A stretch of 64,000 nt of DNA from Chrysaora quinquecirrha (GCA_014526335.1 JACTAT010000156.1:342840-406839), one strand, 5' to 3'; positions 51,626-63,544 are shown, counted from the first letter of the stretch. The notes: a model not told the origin generated them from the letters alone. Numbers and translations are program-made.

Positions 51626-52389
51626 CAGTAGTTCTAGAAATACTAAAATATCCTAGATATTTATGTTTTCAAGTTTTGATAGAATTGTTTGCCTTTGAAT
51701 ACTGCATCGAATTTTTAGATTTGCAGACTTTCACTGATTGCTCCAGTTTTCTCGATTCCCGAATTTGCATACATAGTTATAAGAGTTTGTGTTTTTTTTT
51801 TCAATAAAGAGGAGAGAACGGGAGGGCTTATGTGGCGTAATAGAAACTCTTGTAAAGTTTATCGACATCTTAAGTGAAGATTGTTGAGACCCTGACTTGC
51901 ATAAACAATCTATCTCCCGACCTAATTGCCAATGAGTAATCACCACTAATTGCTACTTTAACAGTTGATTGCCATAGGAAAACATGTTGATGTCGACTTT
52001 CACGCACAGTCCACGTAAATTATGCCCAGCTGTGATTTTCGTTTAATCATAATCAATGTATTTAAAATATAGCTGTGTACCATAGTCATAATTATATCAG
52101 CCTGAAACATTTTTGATCGAAAATTGAGGGAAAAATCTCAAGTAAATAAACGTTCATATAATCGATATGTATTCTTTTCATGGTATACTCATTTGCTTTT
52201 ATCTTTTATGCATCTGTGGACCGCGAAAGCTTAGTAAGAAAGTAAACGAAACTATTGAAATTGAAGACCAAAAAATGGAAAACTTTATTGAAGGACATGA
52301 ACGGATAGAGTTGTTACAATAGTCAATAAATAATTCGAGTATGAAAACATGAAAATGAAAAACAAACGATCATCAAAAAAAATTGAGAG

Positions 52390-52462
52390 TACCGTGAAAC
52401 GGGGATCGATCTCCAGACCTCTACTTCAAGAAAGCGATGGTTGAGACCAGTGCGCCACAGTA
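52390..52462 (-). other. tRNA-like sequence in FB5 right arm
   Basis: Reverse copy of 46162-46234 with few changes. The 7-bp acceptor-like stem is kept. Confidence 0.45.
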
Positions 52463-52695
52463 GAGAATGCTGTTAATTGGTGTTTATCATTAAGTAATTG
52501 CATTTTGTTAATGATACTATTAATGCCACACTTACGGTGACTTCAAAGTTCATTTCCGCACATTTGCGGTCAATCTTTTGTTACATTTTGGCAAAAAAAC
52601 AGCGTCTTAGGTAGGTAGGTAGGTAGGTCTCTCTATACATGTATCCGTGACATCGCATCCCCACATAATGTGCTCATCCTTCGCACATAGAAACC

Positions 52696-53284
52696 CCAGG
52701 CTATGGGTCAAGCATAAGGCGCGACTTCCACTGCGCATCCCTTGCTGCTGCCCGTTTAGCTCGGCTCCTTTGCACCCATTCTCCATCCAACCTCCTCTCA
52801 TCTCCAGCAGTCTGATTCTCACCATTCTCATTCAATTGACTCTCTGCTCTACCAATGTCTCTTGGATGCTCCTCGAAGGAAGTTTCTAAGGGAACTAATT
52901 TTTGTAATTTTCTGCTAACGACCGCCACCTACAGCACCTCTACAATGACCATCCTTTCCAACCACTAGTTCTTGCACAATTCCCATTTTCCATAAACATT
53001 TCTTCACATTTTTTTAGTGAAGAAGTACAAGATCTCCCTTTTTGATGCCAGCAGAGTCGCCAGATTCTACTCTGTGAAATTCCCGCAGATCGGTCAAATA
53101 CTCCTTTCTCCACCTGTTCCAAAAATGACAGAGTTTTTTAGTGAAATAGAGAAAGCGTTTAGAAACCTTATCTTGAGAGTCACCCAAGTTGTCAAGCTGA
53201 TCGATATTTTGTGCTAACGATGATAGCCGATTTCCATGAATAAGATGCATCGGTGTCAATACATCACCTAACTCATCATATAAG
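52696..53284 (-). pseudogene. BEL/Pao pol, C-terminal integrase region (DUF5641-like)
   Basis: The minus strand reads YDELGDVLTPMHLIHGNRL, then FWNRWRKEYLTDLREFHR, GIKKGDLVLLH, WKMGIVQELVVGKDGHCRGA (across a frame change) and the Arg/Ala-rich tail ending SRLMLDP. This order is that of the C-terminal domain after the Pao integrase core. It stops at 53284, where the Pao protease begins on the opposite strand, so pol is rearranged. Confidence 0.75.
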
Positions 53285-54667
53285 TACGTAAGTGGTGGAG
53301 GGAAGAATTTACCCCTTGCTGCTTATGTAGTTAAAGGTATTTTTTCTATTCAGAATATCCATGTAGAGTTTGTAAAGAAGGAATTTAAGCACTTGAATAA
53401 CGTATGGTTTTCAGATGTTTGCAGGAGTAGCAGTTCTTTCGAAATTGATATCCTGATTGGTTCTGACTTCTTATGGGCCTTTCAAAAGGATGAATCAATA
53501 CTGGCCTCAAGAGCCAGTTGCTGTGAAAACAAGCCTTGGATGGGTGTGAAAACAAGCCTTGGAAGGCAGGGCATAAATCCTTACCGTCTAATGACAATTT
53601 GAGCATGTTACAATTGAATAGCCAGGTTAAGAAGTCGAAGCAGAACCCTAAGATATTGGAGAAGTATGATGAAATTATTCAACAACAGGCTAAAGATGAT
53701 ATTATTGAGCAGGTATCTGAGCTTTAACCTGCCAAGGCAATTCATTACCTCCCCCTTAGGGCTGTTATAAGAGAGGATGCTAAGACCACAAAAATCCGTA
53801 TTGTGTACTATGCCTCTTGTAAGGACAGAAAATCAGGGTTATCTTTTAATGATAAATGATTGCCTTCATGTAGGCCAAGCACTTACTCCACTGATCTTTG
53901 ACGTACTTCTCAGGTTTAGATGTAACTCGGTTGTTTTGGGGGGGACATAGAAAAGGCCTTCCTGAATATCGAAATCCATCCCCCTGAGCGTGATTGTTTG
54001 CGTTACTTGTGGTTAAAAATATTAATGCAGTGGATCCAGAGGTAGTCGTCTACAGATTCAATAGAGTAGTTTTTGGATGCAATTCATCGCCTTTTCTTTT
54101 GAACTGCGCACTACATCACCATAATAGCAAACATACAAAGCAGGACCCAAAGTTTGTAGAGAAGTTGCTGGGAGGATTTTTTGTAGACGACCTAGTGGTT
54201 AGTTGCAAGGATACGAAGGAAGCCCTTTCTCTGTATGGGAATGCCAAAGAAAGATTGAAGGAAGGTTGATTCACATTTAGAAAGTGGAAGACAAATAATG
54301 TGGAACTGGCTAAAGGGATTAAGCAGAGCGAGAGTGAGATTGACCCTAAGACTGAAGAACAGTCATATACTAAGGAAACCCTTGGAGCGCAAATAGCGGA
54401 GAAAGAAAAGACGAAGGTTTTAGGATTAATCTGGGACAATGCAAATGACAGGCTAGAGTTTGATTTAAGCAAGGTAGGAAGAGAGACTGAGAGTAACTCA
54501 AAGCCAACTAAAAGAGGGATTCTGAGTATATTAGCTTCAGCGTTTCATCCACTAGGATTGATTAGCCCAATAGCAGTAACAGCCGAGATTATTTTCAAGG
54601 AATTGTGTGTTGAAAAGAGGATAAGAGTATTAGACGGAAAGCTTTGTTGAAATATTTGCTGGAAACT
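53107..54667. repeat. Left arm of the Pao inverted duplication
   Basis: 1.56 kb that recurs in reverse at 60689-62241, with few differences in the parts I compared. It includes the head-to-head integrase/protease junction, so the rearrangement is older than the duplication. Confidence 0.8.
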
Positions 54668-55115
54668 AGATCTATTGCCATTTCTAGGTGTATGCTGGAC
54701 AATATGATTAAGAGTGCCATCATTAGTTATGAATTGCATGGGTTTGCAGATGCCAACAAAAAGGCCTATTTTTCCATGGTATATCTAGTGTGTATACTTC
54801 CAACGGTATTCACACTAAGCTCCTCCCTGCCAAGACTAGAGTAGCACCCTTGAAGACCCTTAGTATTCTCCGCCTTTAGCTAATGTCAGCCAGAGTGTTA
54901 GCCACGTTAATGAAGACTGTGATGGATGCCTTAAGCCAGGAAATTTAGATAGATAGTGTAAAATATTGGCTGGACAGCAAGACCGCTCTCTTCTAGATCT
55001 ATAAAAACGGAGAGTGGAAACAGTTCGTCCAGCACAGAGTAAATGAGATTCTATCTGCATCACAGAAAGTGAACTGGGGCATGTGTCTGGAATTGAGAAC
55101 CCGGCTGCCTTAGAT
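53285..55115 (+). pseudogene. BEL/Pao pol: protease, reverse transcriptase, RNase H (broken)
   Basis: Plus strand. Protease part: NLPLAAYVVKGIFSIQNIHV and FEIDILIGSDFLWAFQ (DUF1758-type). [42 protein letters not shown] (catalytic Asp), VVFGCNSSPFLLN, FFVDDLVVSCKDTKEAL (FVDD in place of the usual YVDD) and GILSILASAFHPLGLISPI. RNase H: ELHGFADANKKAY, KTLSILRL..ARVLATLMK, KYWLDSKTAL and EWKQFVQHRVNEIL. Stops and frameshifts occur at about 53.73, 53.86, 54.27, 54.65 and 54.9 kb. Beyond 55115 a different LTR begins. Confidence 0.85.
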
Positions 55116-55138
55116 GTAATAGGACTGGATACTAATCA

Positions 55139-55363
55139 TGTGCACAACATGTAAATTATCACGTGCACTTATACTTAACTCTTTGTTTACTTATCTTTTG
55201 TTATTGTAATATCACTGTATTTTTACTTTGCACATGCGTACTAATTCTATTGTAAATATCTGTATAAATACTTTGTAACTAGGTGTGTTGTTTGGTGGAT
55301 GAATAATGAGCTAATCTTAAATGCTGGTACTCGCTGAGTTTCTATTCCTAAAGCTCTACCACA
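55139..55363 (+). mobile_element. Gypsy-type 5' LTR (putative, 225 bp)
   Basis: TGTGCACAACATGTAAATTA at the start and CTCTACCACA at the end, lying just upstream of a Gag frame. It is followed by GTTTGGTGTAGAATCTGG, a possible primer-binding site. No second LTR is in the window because the element is cut at its RT, so the boundaries are inferred. Confidence 0.5.
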
Positions 55364-55420
55364 GTTTGGTGTAGAATCTGGTTCGCGCTATGTTTATATA
55401 GCCAACTGTTATCGTATTCA

Positions 55421-57835
55421 ATGTCTTCTCCTGGAGAAGTTCTGGGTTTAATCAATGGATTGGCTGGTGTCGTCAAATCGAATCAATCTCTTCAACAAGA
55501 AGCTAGCAAGACCACCGCCGCCCAGATTTCTGATCTTTCAGAGGCTGTGTCCAACTTGTCTCAAGCAGTTGCCGCCCTGAAAACTCCGTCTGCTTCAGCA
55601 TCGTCGCCTTTACGATTGCCGAATTTGTGTCTACCAGAATATACTGGGAAAGAAGATCTGGATCGTTTCCTTATCCAGCTTCGTGCAGTTCTAACTTCGT
55701 CTGGTGTTTCGCCCTCTCATTGGCTGCCTTATTTGAAACAGCAAGTTTCGAAAGATCTTCGAGCGTATGACATCCTCTGTGCCGAAGAAGAAAAGCCTGG
55801 CCCTGCTGCTGATGCAAGCTCAGCTGATCATGTCAAGCGTTTCGATGACTGTGTTGCCGCTCTGACTACACAACGCGGAGTTCCGAAGGATCAGCGAATC
55901 CGTCAATTGCTCTCGCAGTACTATACTATGAAACAAGGTCCTTTGGAATCAGTTGCCGATTTTGCCCACAGATTCCTGGAAACACAGCATGCTTTAGAGA
56001 AACTGGTACCTGGAATTCATCGTCCCGAGCCTGGCAATGACTTAGAGCTTCTCCATGCTTTGCCATCAAGTTGAAACCTGAGATCTCAACAAAAATGCTC
56101 AGTAGAGACTTCCAGTTTCCATCTCTGGCTGATCTCATCGAAGCTGCAAAGCGTTACGAATTGCGTGTTCCTGTTTCACCGCCTGCTTTGGCTGAATGGC
56201 AACCAACAGCAAATTTTTCTTCTCCAAATAAGCCGCTGAAACCAGGTGATAAACTTGGTAGAAATTATAATAATTTTGATAATGTTGATTGCGAACTTTC
56301 TAATGGCTCATGCCGTAAGGGCCATATACATCGTTGTTCTGTTTGTTTTAAGTTTAATTGCAAGGCTAAATTGCATGGTCAAGTTAGATCGTCTCCACCG
56401 AATCCTCAGAATAGGTCAAATTCTAGGGCTAACGCTAATCGTTATCGTAGTAATCGTTCGCGTAATTCTAATAATTCGCAGAATCGTGTAAGCTCAAACG
56501 TCACTAATACGCCCTTAGATTCTAGTGAAAATGTCGATGCACCTCCGTCTTCTTTTGCCACTCCCACCCATTCTATGCAAGATCAACATCTTTTTGGGTT
56601 ACCAGCTGTTGCTTCCCCAACCTCCGCCTTAGTTGTTTCTGGGGTTGATCTTGCTTCTAAAAACATTTTGTGGACCAAAGTTGTCTCTGCGGGTGTTTCC
56701 CTACCCCTGCCTTTAGATAGTGGCTGTTCAGTCTCGTTAGTGAGTCAAGTCCACGCGGATATTGTGGCAAAAGAGCGTCCGGATCTTAAGTTTACTAAGC
56801 TGGAACAGCCCTTTAGCATTTCTGTTGCTAACCCCTCAGCTCCTTTACAGGCTGTTGGTGTTATGCAGGTTCCTATTTCTTGGGAAAATGGGCGTACCTC
56901 GACATTTTCAATGCTTGTCGTTCTAAATTTAGCATGGCCTATGTTATTTGGTAATAATCATTTAACTGCTACTGACGCTTGTCTGTTTCCCAGTCAGCAG
57001 CGCGTGTATTTTAATCACAGTAGTATGAAGTTGAATGTTAAGTGTGAGCTTTCCAATCCTTTGACTGTTTTCCCTAATTTAGGGAATCCTGCTGGTTCTA
57101 ACAGTTCTTCTGCCCAGCTTACATGTTTGCTCACTGCCATGCCTACGCCTTCTCGTTCTTACGAGCCACCTGTGCTTACAAAAGGGTTCAATATTATCCC
57201 AGTTTGCCTTCTTTTTGCCGCCTCTTTATTGAGTTCGTCATTTTTCTCTCAACCTTTATGGTTAGAAGGCTCTTCCATAGTTCCTGGGATATCGGTTTTA
57301 AGTGGGCCTATTTCTTTTTCGCTTGCCCCGCCCGTCTTGGTTTCTGGGTTTTCGCTAGACTCATTGGTGTCTTCTTCACGCCCTACGTCTTTGTGCCCAA
57401 GCCCCCCTGTTCCCACGCTCGCTGTTTCTCCTGAGAGTATTGCTACATCGGATTTTTCTGATCCACCCTCTCCGGATTTTCCTCATTATGCGTCTATTGT
57501 TATCCATTCAACTAAGGATAAGTTTTTGTTGCCTTTCAATTCTTTGTTAGGTTCTATTCGCGAGCAGACAATTGCTGACAATGCCGATTTTAATGAAGTT
57601 GCTAGTGTTACCGCGGAGAATATAGCAGATAATCTGTTAACGTTTTTGAATTTTAATGCGCCAAATGCTCATCAAAGTAAGGAGCCTCAAGCGAACGTCG
57701 CTTCTGCACAAGGGAAATTAACTTCAGCGTCGCCTCGGAAATGCGCAAACAAACAAACAACTCCGTCCACGCCTTCTAATTCTGGGTTGAAATCTTCGGT
57801 TTTATCGGATTTTCTAGAAACTTCTGATTTTGACC
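55421..57835 (+). pseudogene. Ty3/Gypsy-type Gag and protease (one frameshift)
   Basis: Gag starts MSSPGEVLGLINGLAGVV. It has a coiled segment, then LPNLCLPEYTGKEDLDRFLI and FAHRFLETQHALEKLV typical of Gypsy capsid regions. The frame breaks at 56074 (one-base loss) and continues as KLKPEISTKMLSRDFQFP..AAKRYEL. A Cys/His cluster (CRKGHIHRCSVCFKFNCK) is followed by a basic Asn/Arg linker, then the aspartic protease LPLPLDSGCSVSLVS (about 56.71 kb). The rest to 57835 is a long Ser/Pro-rich spacer. A DNA transposon interrupts it at 57836; coding resumes at 60009. Confidence 0.8.
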
Positions 57836-57861
57836 GGCCAGGTACAAAAAGCGGACCACGG

Positions 57862-57963
57862 TTAGGGTTAGGGTTAGGGTTAGGGTTAGGGTTAGGGTTA
57901 GGGTTAGGGTTAGGGTTAGGGTTAGGGTTAGGGTTAGGGTTAGGGTTAGGGTTAGGGTTAGGG
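57862..57963 (+). repeat. Telomere-type repeat, (TTAGGG)17
   Basis: Exactly 17 uninterrupted TTAGGG units, directly after the 25-bp left TIR. The Gly/Leu frame through it is an artefact. Confidence 0.98.
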
Positions 57964-58842
57964 CTGAAACAAGAAAGGCCAAGAAAGCTCTGTTAACTGT
58001 TAATGTGTAGTCTGTGTTATAATTCTTAACAACTGACGTTAAATTAAAACTAAAGAATGTTTAATCTAATATAAATAAAAATACGTTATAAATTACAAAG
58101 AAGTACCCCGAAGAAAATGTGCATTGCGAAGTCTACTTCTAAAAAGCCTCTGGAGTAATTTTTTACGTGACAGCATCATTTTGACTTGTGGTAAGCTTAC
58201 TTTATGCAAGTAGGAGAAAGGGATATATTTAGGAGTGGGAAAATTGTATGCTTTTCAAGAATTCATGATGTAAAAGTCATGACAGAATTGCAACCTTGCA
58301 TCCCTTTTTAAAGTCATATGCATTTGCATCTTTATTTTATTATGTTAAACATAAACTGATAGAAGCCATACTTATGCTCATAGCAACAGAATTCGTTCTA
58401 AGGAAGGGAAACTTGTGACAGTTTTGCACATGATTGTCTTCTATTTGAGAAATCAGTGAGCTCAATGTGGGTTAAATTATAACTGTTGCCATGCCGAAAG
58501 TCGCACTTAATGCATACACACTATCCTGTTTAAATCTAAATTAAGAAAAAATTCAAGGTTAGACGCGAGAATGTCGCTCCCAGGGCACTGATTTGATATC
58601 CCTTTACTTTTTATCGGGGCGCTCTAGACTATGTGTTTGATAACATATGGTAAAACAAAAGGCCATATTTCCCATCACCCTAATTAGCCCTCTCATAGGT
58701 CCCCGTTCTGGTGCATGCTATCCATTGTGGATTGTTTCTTTGTGTCAGGCAATGATCTGAATTCCCTTTTAGCGAATCGCAGAAGCAAATCAATAATACG
58801 ATAGACTAAAGAAAAGCCGACACAATCCCGACAAAAAGAGAA

Positions 58843-59983
58843 GGTCCGCAAAATCAATGTCCGTGTTTTAGTAATTTCATAGGCCTAATTACTAAAACGC
58901 GGACACGCGGACTTCCAATCGAAATAATGATATAAGGGCATAGGTGCACTTTTCATGAAACTAGGTGCGTGTTCAGGCATCATAACGACATTTTATTCAA
59001 AAATTTCGAAAAATAAACAAAGATATCACAGTCTTAGAATTTAAGCCTAAACCCCGGGCCTAAACTGGCCTAAGCTTTTCTTGACGTGTTTTCTCGACTC
59101 TTTCGATGCTCGATAAGTAGATCTAAGAAGCGCAAAGCACTGTAGAACCAATTTACTTTCGTTGATTACAGTTTTTTGAGGAAATTTCGTAGGTCCGCGA
59201 AATCAATGTCCGCGTTTTAGTAATTTCATAGGCCTAATTACTAAAACGCGGACACGCGGACTTCCAATCGAAATATTGACATAAGGACATAGGAAGGCTT
59301 TTCATGAAACTAGGTGCGTGTTCAGGCATCATAACGACATTTTATTCAAAAATTTCGAAAAAGAAACAGAGATATCACAGTCTTAGAATTTAGGCGTAAA
59401 CTCCGGGCCTAAACTGGCCTAAGCTTTTCTTGACGTGTTTTCTCGAGTCTTTCGATGCTTGATAAGTAGATCTGAGAAGCGCAAAGCACTGTAGAACCAA
59501 TTTACTTTTGTTGATTACAATTTTTGAGGAAATTTCGTAGGTCCGCGAAATCAATGTCCGCGTTTTAGTAATTTCATAGGCCTAATTACTAAAACGCGGA
59601 CACGCGGACTTCCAATCGAAATATTGATACAAGGGCATAGGCGCACTTTTCATGAAACTAGGTGCGTGTTCAGGCATCATAACGACATTTTATTCAAAAA
59701 TTTCGAAAACGAAACAGAGATATCACAGTCTTAGAATTTAGGCGTAAACTCCGGGCCTCAACTGGCCTAAGCTTTTCTTGACGTGTTTTCTCGAGTCTTT
59801 CGATGTCCGATAAGTAGATCTGAGAAGCGCAAAGCACTGTAGAACCAATTTACTTTTGTTGATTACAATTTTTGAGGAAATTTCGTAGGTCCGCGAAATC
59901 AATGTCCGCGTATAAGTAATTTCATAGGCCTAATTACTATAACGCGGACACGCGGACTTGAAATGCTAAGTCCGCTAAGTCCG
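58843..59983. repeat. 348-bp tandem repeats with a hairpin core
   Basis: The landmark GGTCCGCRAAATCAATGTCC is at 58843, 59192, 59540 and 59888 (spacing 349, 348, 348). Each unit opens with an inverted repeat, GTCCGCGTTTTAGTAATT.. against AATTACTAAAACGCGGAC, related to the CGCGGAC words of the TIR. Confidence 0.85.
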
Positions 59984-60008
59984 CGTGGTCCGCGTTTTGG
60001 ACCTGGCC

Positions 60009-60688
60009 GATTTTTACCATCCAAAAGCGCTTCCTCCTATGTCTGATAGAATTAGATATCTTTCTGCTGAACAGTATTATCTGGAACTCATCAAGGCCTT
60101 AGATCTAGATACGCCTAGCTATGCGCATGTTCCTTCAGAAATCATGCATAATACGCAAGTATTCATCAGCATTTTATTTGCCTGATACTCCTTTTACTCC
60201 TATTCAAGGTTTCACTCATTCTATTGATACTGGTTCTTCAGCCCCAGTTTATAGATTGCCTTATAGGAAAAGTCCTTCTGAACTGAAAGCCATTCAAGCT
60301 GAGTTAAATCGTATGATTAAATTGCAGATTATTCAACCTAGTAAGTCAGCTTGGGGTGCTCCTGTTATTTTAGTGCGTAAACCGTTAGAAAAAGGAAAAC
60401 CTCAGCCCCCTCGCTTTGTGGTTGATTATCGGGGTCTTAATGCAGTCACTACTGGTGATGGTTATCCCATTCCCCCTGTTTCTAATGTTTTAGATGCCAT
60501 TAGTGGGGGTAAACTTTTTGCTAAATTAGATCTCGCAAGTGGATATTGGCAAGTACCCGTACATTCTAGGGACATAGAAAAGACTGCTTTCGCCACCCAT
60601 TTAGGTTTATGGGAATTTCTGCGTATGCCTTTTGGTTTAAAAACTACCCCACAAACATTTCAGCGTATTTTGAATACAGTTTTAATTT
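60009..60688 (+). pseudogene. Ty3/Gypsy-type reverse transcriptase, N-terminal part
   Basis: DFYHPKALPPMSDRIRYLSA, then a frameshift near 60155. Then APVYRLPYRKSPSELKAIQA, IIQPSKSAWGAPVILVRKP, RFVVDYRGLNAVTTGDGYPI, LFAKLDLASGYWQVPV (motif A Asp), AFATHLGLWEFLRMPFGLK and TPQTFQRILNTV. It is cut before the catalytic DD motif by the Pao inverted arm at 60689, so RNase H and integrase are absent. Confidence 0.85.
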
Positions 60689-62241
60689 CCAGCAAATATT
60701 TCAACAAAGCTTTCCGTCTAATACTCTTATCCTCTTTTCAACACACAATTCCTTGAAAATAATCTTGGCTGTTACTGCTATTGGGCTAATCAATCCTAGT
60801 GGATGAAACGCTGAAGCTAATATACTCAGAATCCCTCTTTTAGGTGGCTTTGAGTTACTCTCAGTTTCTCTTCCTACCTTGCTTAAATCAAACTCTAGCC
60901 TGTCATTTGCATTGTCCCAGATTAATCCTAAAACCTTACTCTTTTCTTTCTCCGCTATTTGCGCTCCAAGGGTTTCCTTAGTATATGACTGTTCTTCAGT
61001 CTTAGGGTCAATCTCACTCTCGCTCTGCTTAATCCCTTTAGCCAGTTCCACATTATTTGTCTTCCACTTTCTAAATGTGAATCAACCTTCCTTCAATCTT
61101 TCTTTGGCATTCCCATACAGAGAAAGGGCTTCCTTCGTATCCTTGCAACTAACCACTAGGTCGTCTACAAAAAATCCTCCCAGCAACTTCTCTACAAACT
61201 TTGGGTCCTGCTCTGTATGTTTGCTAATATGGTGATGTAGTACGCAGTTCAAAAGAAGAGGCGATGAATTGCATCCAAAAACTACTCTATTGAATCTGTA
61301 GACGACTACCTCTGGATCCACTGCATTAATATTTTTAACCACAAGAAACGCAAACAATCACGCTCAGGGGGATGGATTTCGATATTCAGGAAGGCCTTTT
61401 CTATGTCCCCCACCAGACAACCGAGTTACATCTAAACCTGAGAAGTACGTCAAAGATCAATGGAGTAAGTGCTTGGCCTACATGAAGGCAATCATTTATC
61501 ATTAAAAGATACCCTGATATTCTGTCCTTAGAAGAGGCATAGTACACAATACGGATTTTTGTGGTCTTAGCATCCTCTCTATAACAGCCCTATGGGGGAG
61601 GTAATGAATTGCCTTGGCAGGTTAAAGTTCAGATACCTGCTCAATAATATCATCTTTAGCCTGTTGTTGAATAATTTCATCATACTTCTCCAATATCTTA
61701 GGGTTCTGCTTCGACTTCTTAACCTGGCTATTCAATTGTAACATGCTCAAATTGTCATTAGACAGTTAGGATTTATGCCCTGCCTTCCAAGGCTTGTTTT
61801 CACACCCATCCAAGGCTTGTTTTCACAGCAACTGGCTCTTGAGGCCAGTATTGATTCATCCTTTTGAAAGGCCCATAAGAAGTCAGACCCAATCAGGATA
61901 TCGATTTCGAAAGAACTGCTACTTCTGCAAACATCTGAAAACCATACCTTATTCAAGTGCTTAAATTCCTTCTTTACAAGCTCTACATGGATATTCTGAA
62001 TAGAAGAAATACCTTTAACTAAAGCAGCAAGGGGTAAATTCTTTCCTCCACCACTTACGTACTTATATGATGAGTTAGGTGATGTATTGACACCATTGCA
62101 TCTTATTCATGGATATCGGCTATCATCGTTAGCACAAAATATCGATCAGCTGGATAACTTGGATGACTCTTAAGATAAGGTTTCCAAACGCTTTCTGTAT
62201 TTAACTAAAAAACTCTGTCAGTTTTAAAACAGGTGGAGAAA
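60689..62241 (-). pseudogene. BEL/Pao pol, inverted copy (right arm)
   Basis: Reverse complement of 53107-54667 with few substitutions in the parts compared (for example KSKVLGL for KTKVLGL and SKPPKRG for SKPTKRG). The minus strand gives protease (IDILIGSDFLWAFQ), RT (FFVDDLVVSCKDTKEAL) and the HPLGLISPI block; the plus strand at 62.03-62.24 kb gives the integrase-side junction. It carries the same internal stops as the left arm. Confidence 0.85.
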
Positions 62242-62440
62242 AGAAAATTTGAATTTTCAAATAGTTTCAGAAACTTTGACCTTTGACCTCATCCGTTATC
62301 ATGTTCCAGAAAAAGCTCTCTATATAAGATAATAGCTCTCCACTTGGGCACTTGGAGCCGGTTGTTAATTGTCAGATTATATTGCAAAATTTATCGTTGG
62401 AAAATTTCTTTCACGAAAATTGATTGGGGTCTTTATTTGT
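62242..62440. other. No gene seen
   Basis: AT-rich link between the Pao arm and the LINE relic. Confidence 0.4.
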
Positions 62441-63540
62441 TTTGAAAGTCTCCTTGACCAGCAGTTGTAGAATTTTCTGGTGAACAGTCACTGAAATTGT
62501 CCTTTCCAAAAAATAAAGAATTCTGAATGTTTGTCGCCATAAGCGATCATCAAAGCTTTTTCGTCGATGTGATTAATCTTAGTGTTCGTACGTTTATCAT
62601 AAAACATCCAAATGAGAGGACAATAATTGAATTGTGATAATACAAACATCTGCATGATTTTTAAATAATTTGTCACCGCTAATATAACAGGGTATTCCAG
62701 ATAAAGAATGCAATTTTGGCTAGCCTTTTGACATACTTTATAAACGGTAACGTGTAACTTAACGTTGGTTTCTTGTCAAAGGTGAAGACCAAAAATGTTT
62801 TCAGCGTTCTCCACAATATAGACCTCACAGTCTATTTTTATTGTTAGTGAAATGTTATGGCTACCGAAAGTCATCGAAAGACATTTTGATTTGTTCATTT
62901 CTTGCAGTTGCTGTCCCGCACTTTTGGAAACATCATTTTCCAATCTAACCATTGCTGCACCGTTGTTGCTATCACAAGTAGAGTGCGTTGTATCATCAGC
63001 GTAGTTGCATATTTCAGTAACCGTAACCGCATAGAGGTCCCAGAACTGATCCCTGCGGGACAACAATGAGAGTATTTCTGAAAGAACTGAAAGCTCAACT
63101 TACTTTAACTCTTTACTCTCTATTTCACAAATAGCTGCAGATGATGCGAAGGGCTTCTCTATTTAGTCCATAACTGGCAAGTTTGATATCAAAATCGTAT
63201 GGTTTCTAAGCAATCAAAGGCCTAAGAGAGATCTATAAACTCAGCTCGAGCATTTTTGCTATCATATAATGCCCCCCTCAACAAATCTAATAAAAGTAGG
63301 TTGTGTATTATATCGTTTTCGAAAACCACAGAGTAGTGGCGATAGAAAATTATTTGGGAATCGCTTGAGCCGTGTTTCCATAATTCTTTCATGAATTTTT
63401 TATAAGCTGGGAAAAATTGTTATAGGCCTGTAGTTTTCTTTAGAAAAAGTATCGTCCTTCTTGAATATAGCCGTAACGTCAACCCTTCTTACTTCTTCAG
63501 GGAAAGTGCATTGTAAGATATTGGCATTTACATAGTTGTT
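62440..63540 (-). pseudogene. LINE reverse transcriptase relic
   Basis: Minus strand, in changing frames: DVTAIFKKDDTFSKENYRPI, LLCGFRKRYNTQ, a damaged motif B (LLSRRDQFWDLY), NYADDTTHSTCD (YADD kept), KCLSMTFGSHN and, further down, VLSQFNYCPLIWMFYD with KINHIDEKALMIAY. This is the order of a Jockey/CR1-type RT. Many stops; distinct from the LINEs at 39.5-45 kb. Confidence 0.75.
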
Positions 63541-63544
63541 GGTG

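Larger units (their letters stand above)
45917..52689. mobile_element. Giant inverted repeat FB5 (arms 1.4-1.6 kb)
   Basis: Arms 45917-47540 and 51277-52689 are inverted copies. From the outside in they hold: ATGTGCGAAGGATGAGCAC end; (ACCT)n; a tRNA-like 73-mer; AT-rich sequence with CACAGCTGGGCGTAATTTAC; an (ATC)n microsatellite; and a GACAGCATTGCTATG inner end. The 3.7-kb loop holds a winged-helix gene, a Pao LTR and unassigned sequence. The structure sits inside a Pao element (LTR on the left, pol tail on the right). Confidence 0.75.
57836..60008. mobile_element. 2.17-kb non-autonomous DNA transposon inside Gypsy
   Basis: Terminal inverted repeats GGCCAGGTACAAAAAGCGGA.. (57836-57860) and its complement (59984-60008) match at 23 of 25 positions. 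Flanks GATTTTGACC (57826-57835) and GATTTTTACC (60009-60018) look like a 10-bp target duplication with one mismatch. Removing the element and one flank restores the Gypsy frame as SDFYHPKALPP. Inside are a TTAGGG array, about 880 bp of AT-rich sequence without genes, and 348-bp tandem repeats. The TSD length suggests a MULE- or hAT-like family, which is not proven. Confidence 0.75.

Noticed and set aside
57862..57963. True chromosome end
   Set aside because: Only 102 bp of TTAGGG with unique and transposon sequence on both sides, so it is interstitial.
57776..57982. Leu-Thr repeat and Gly-Leu repeat frames
   Set aside because: Produced by the TTAGGG array, not by a protein-coding gene.
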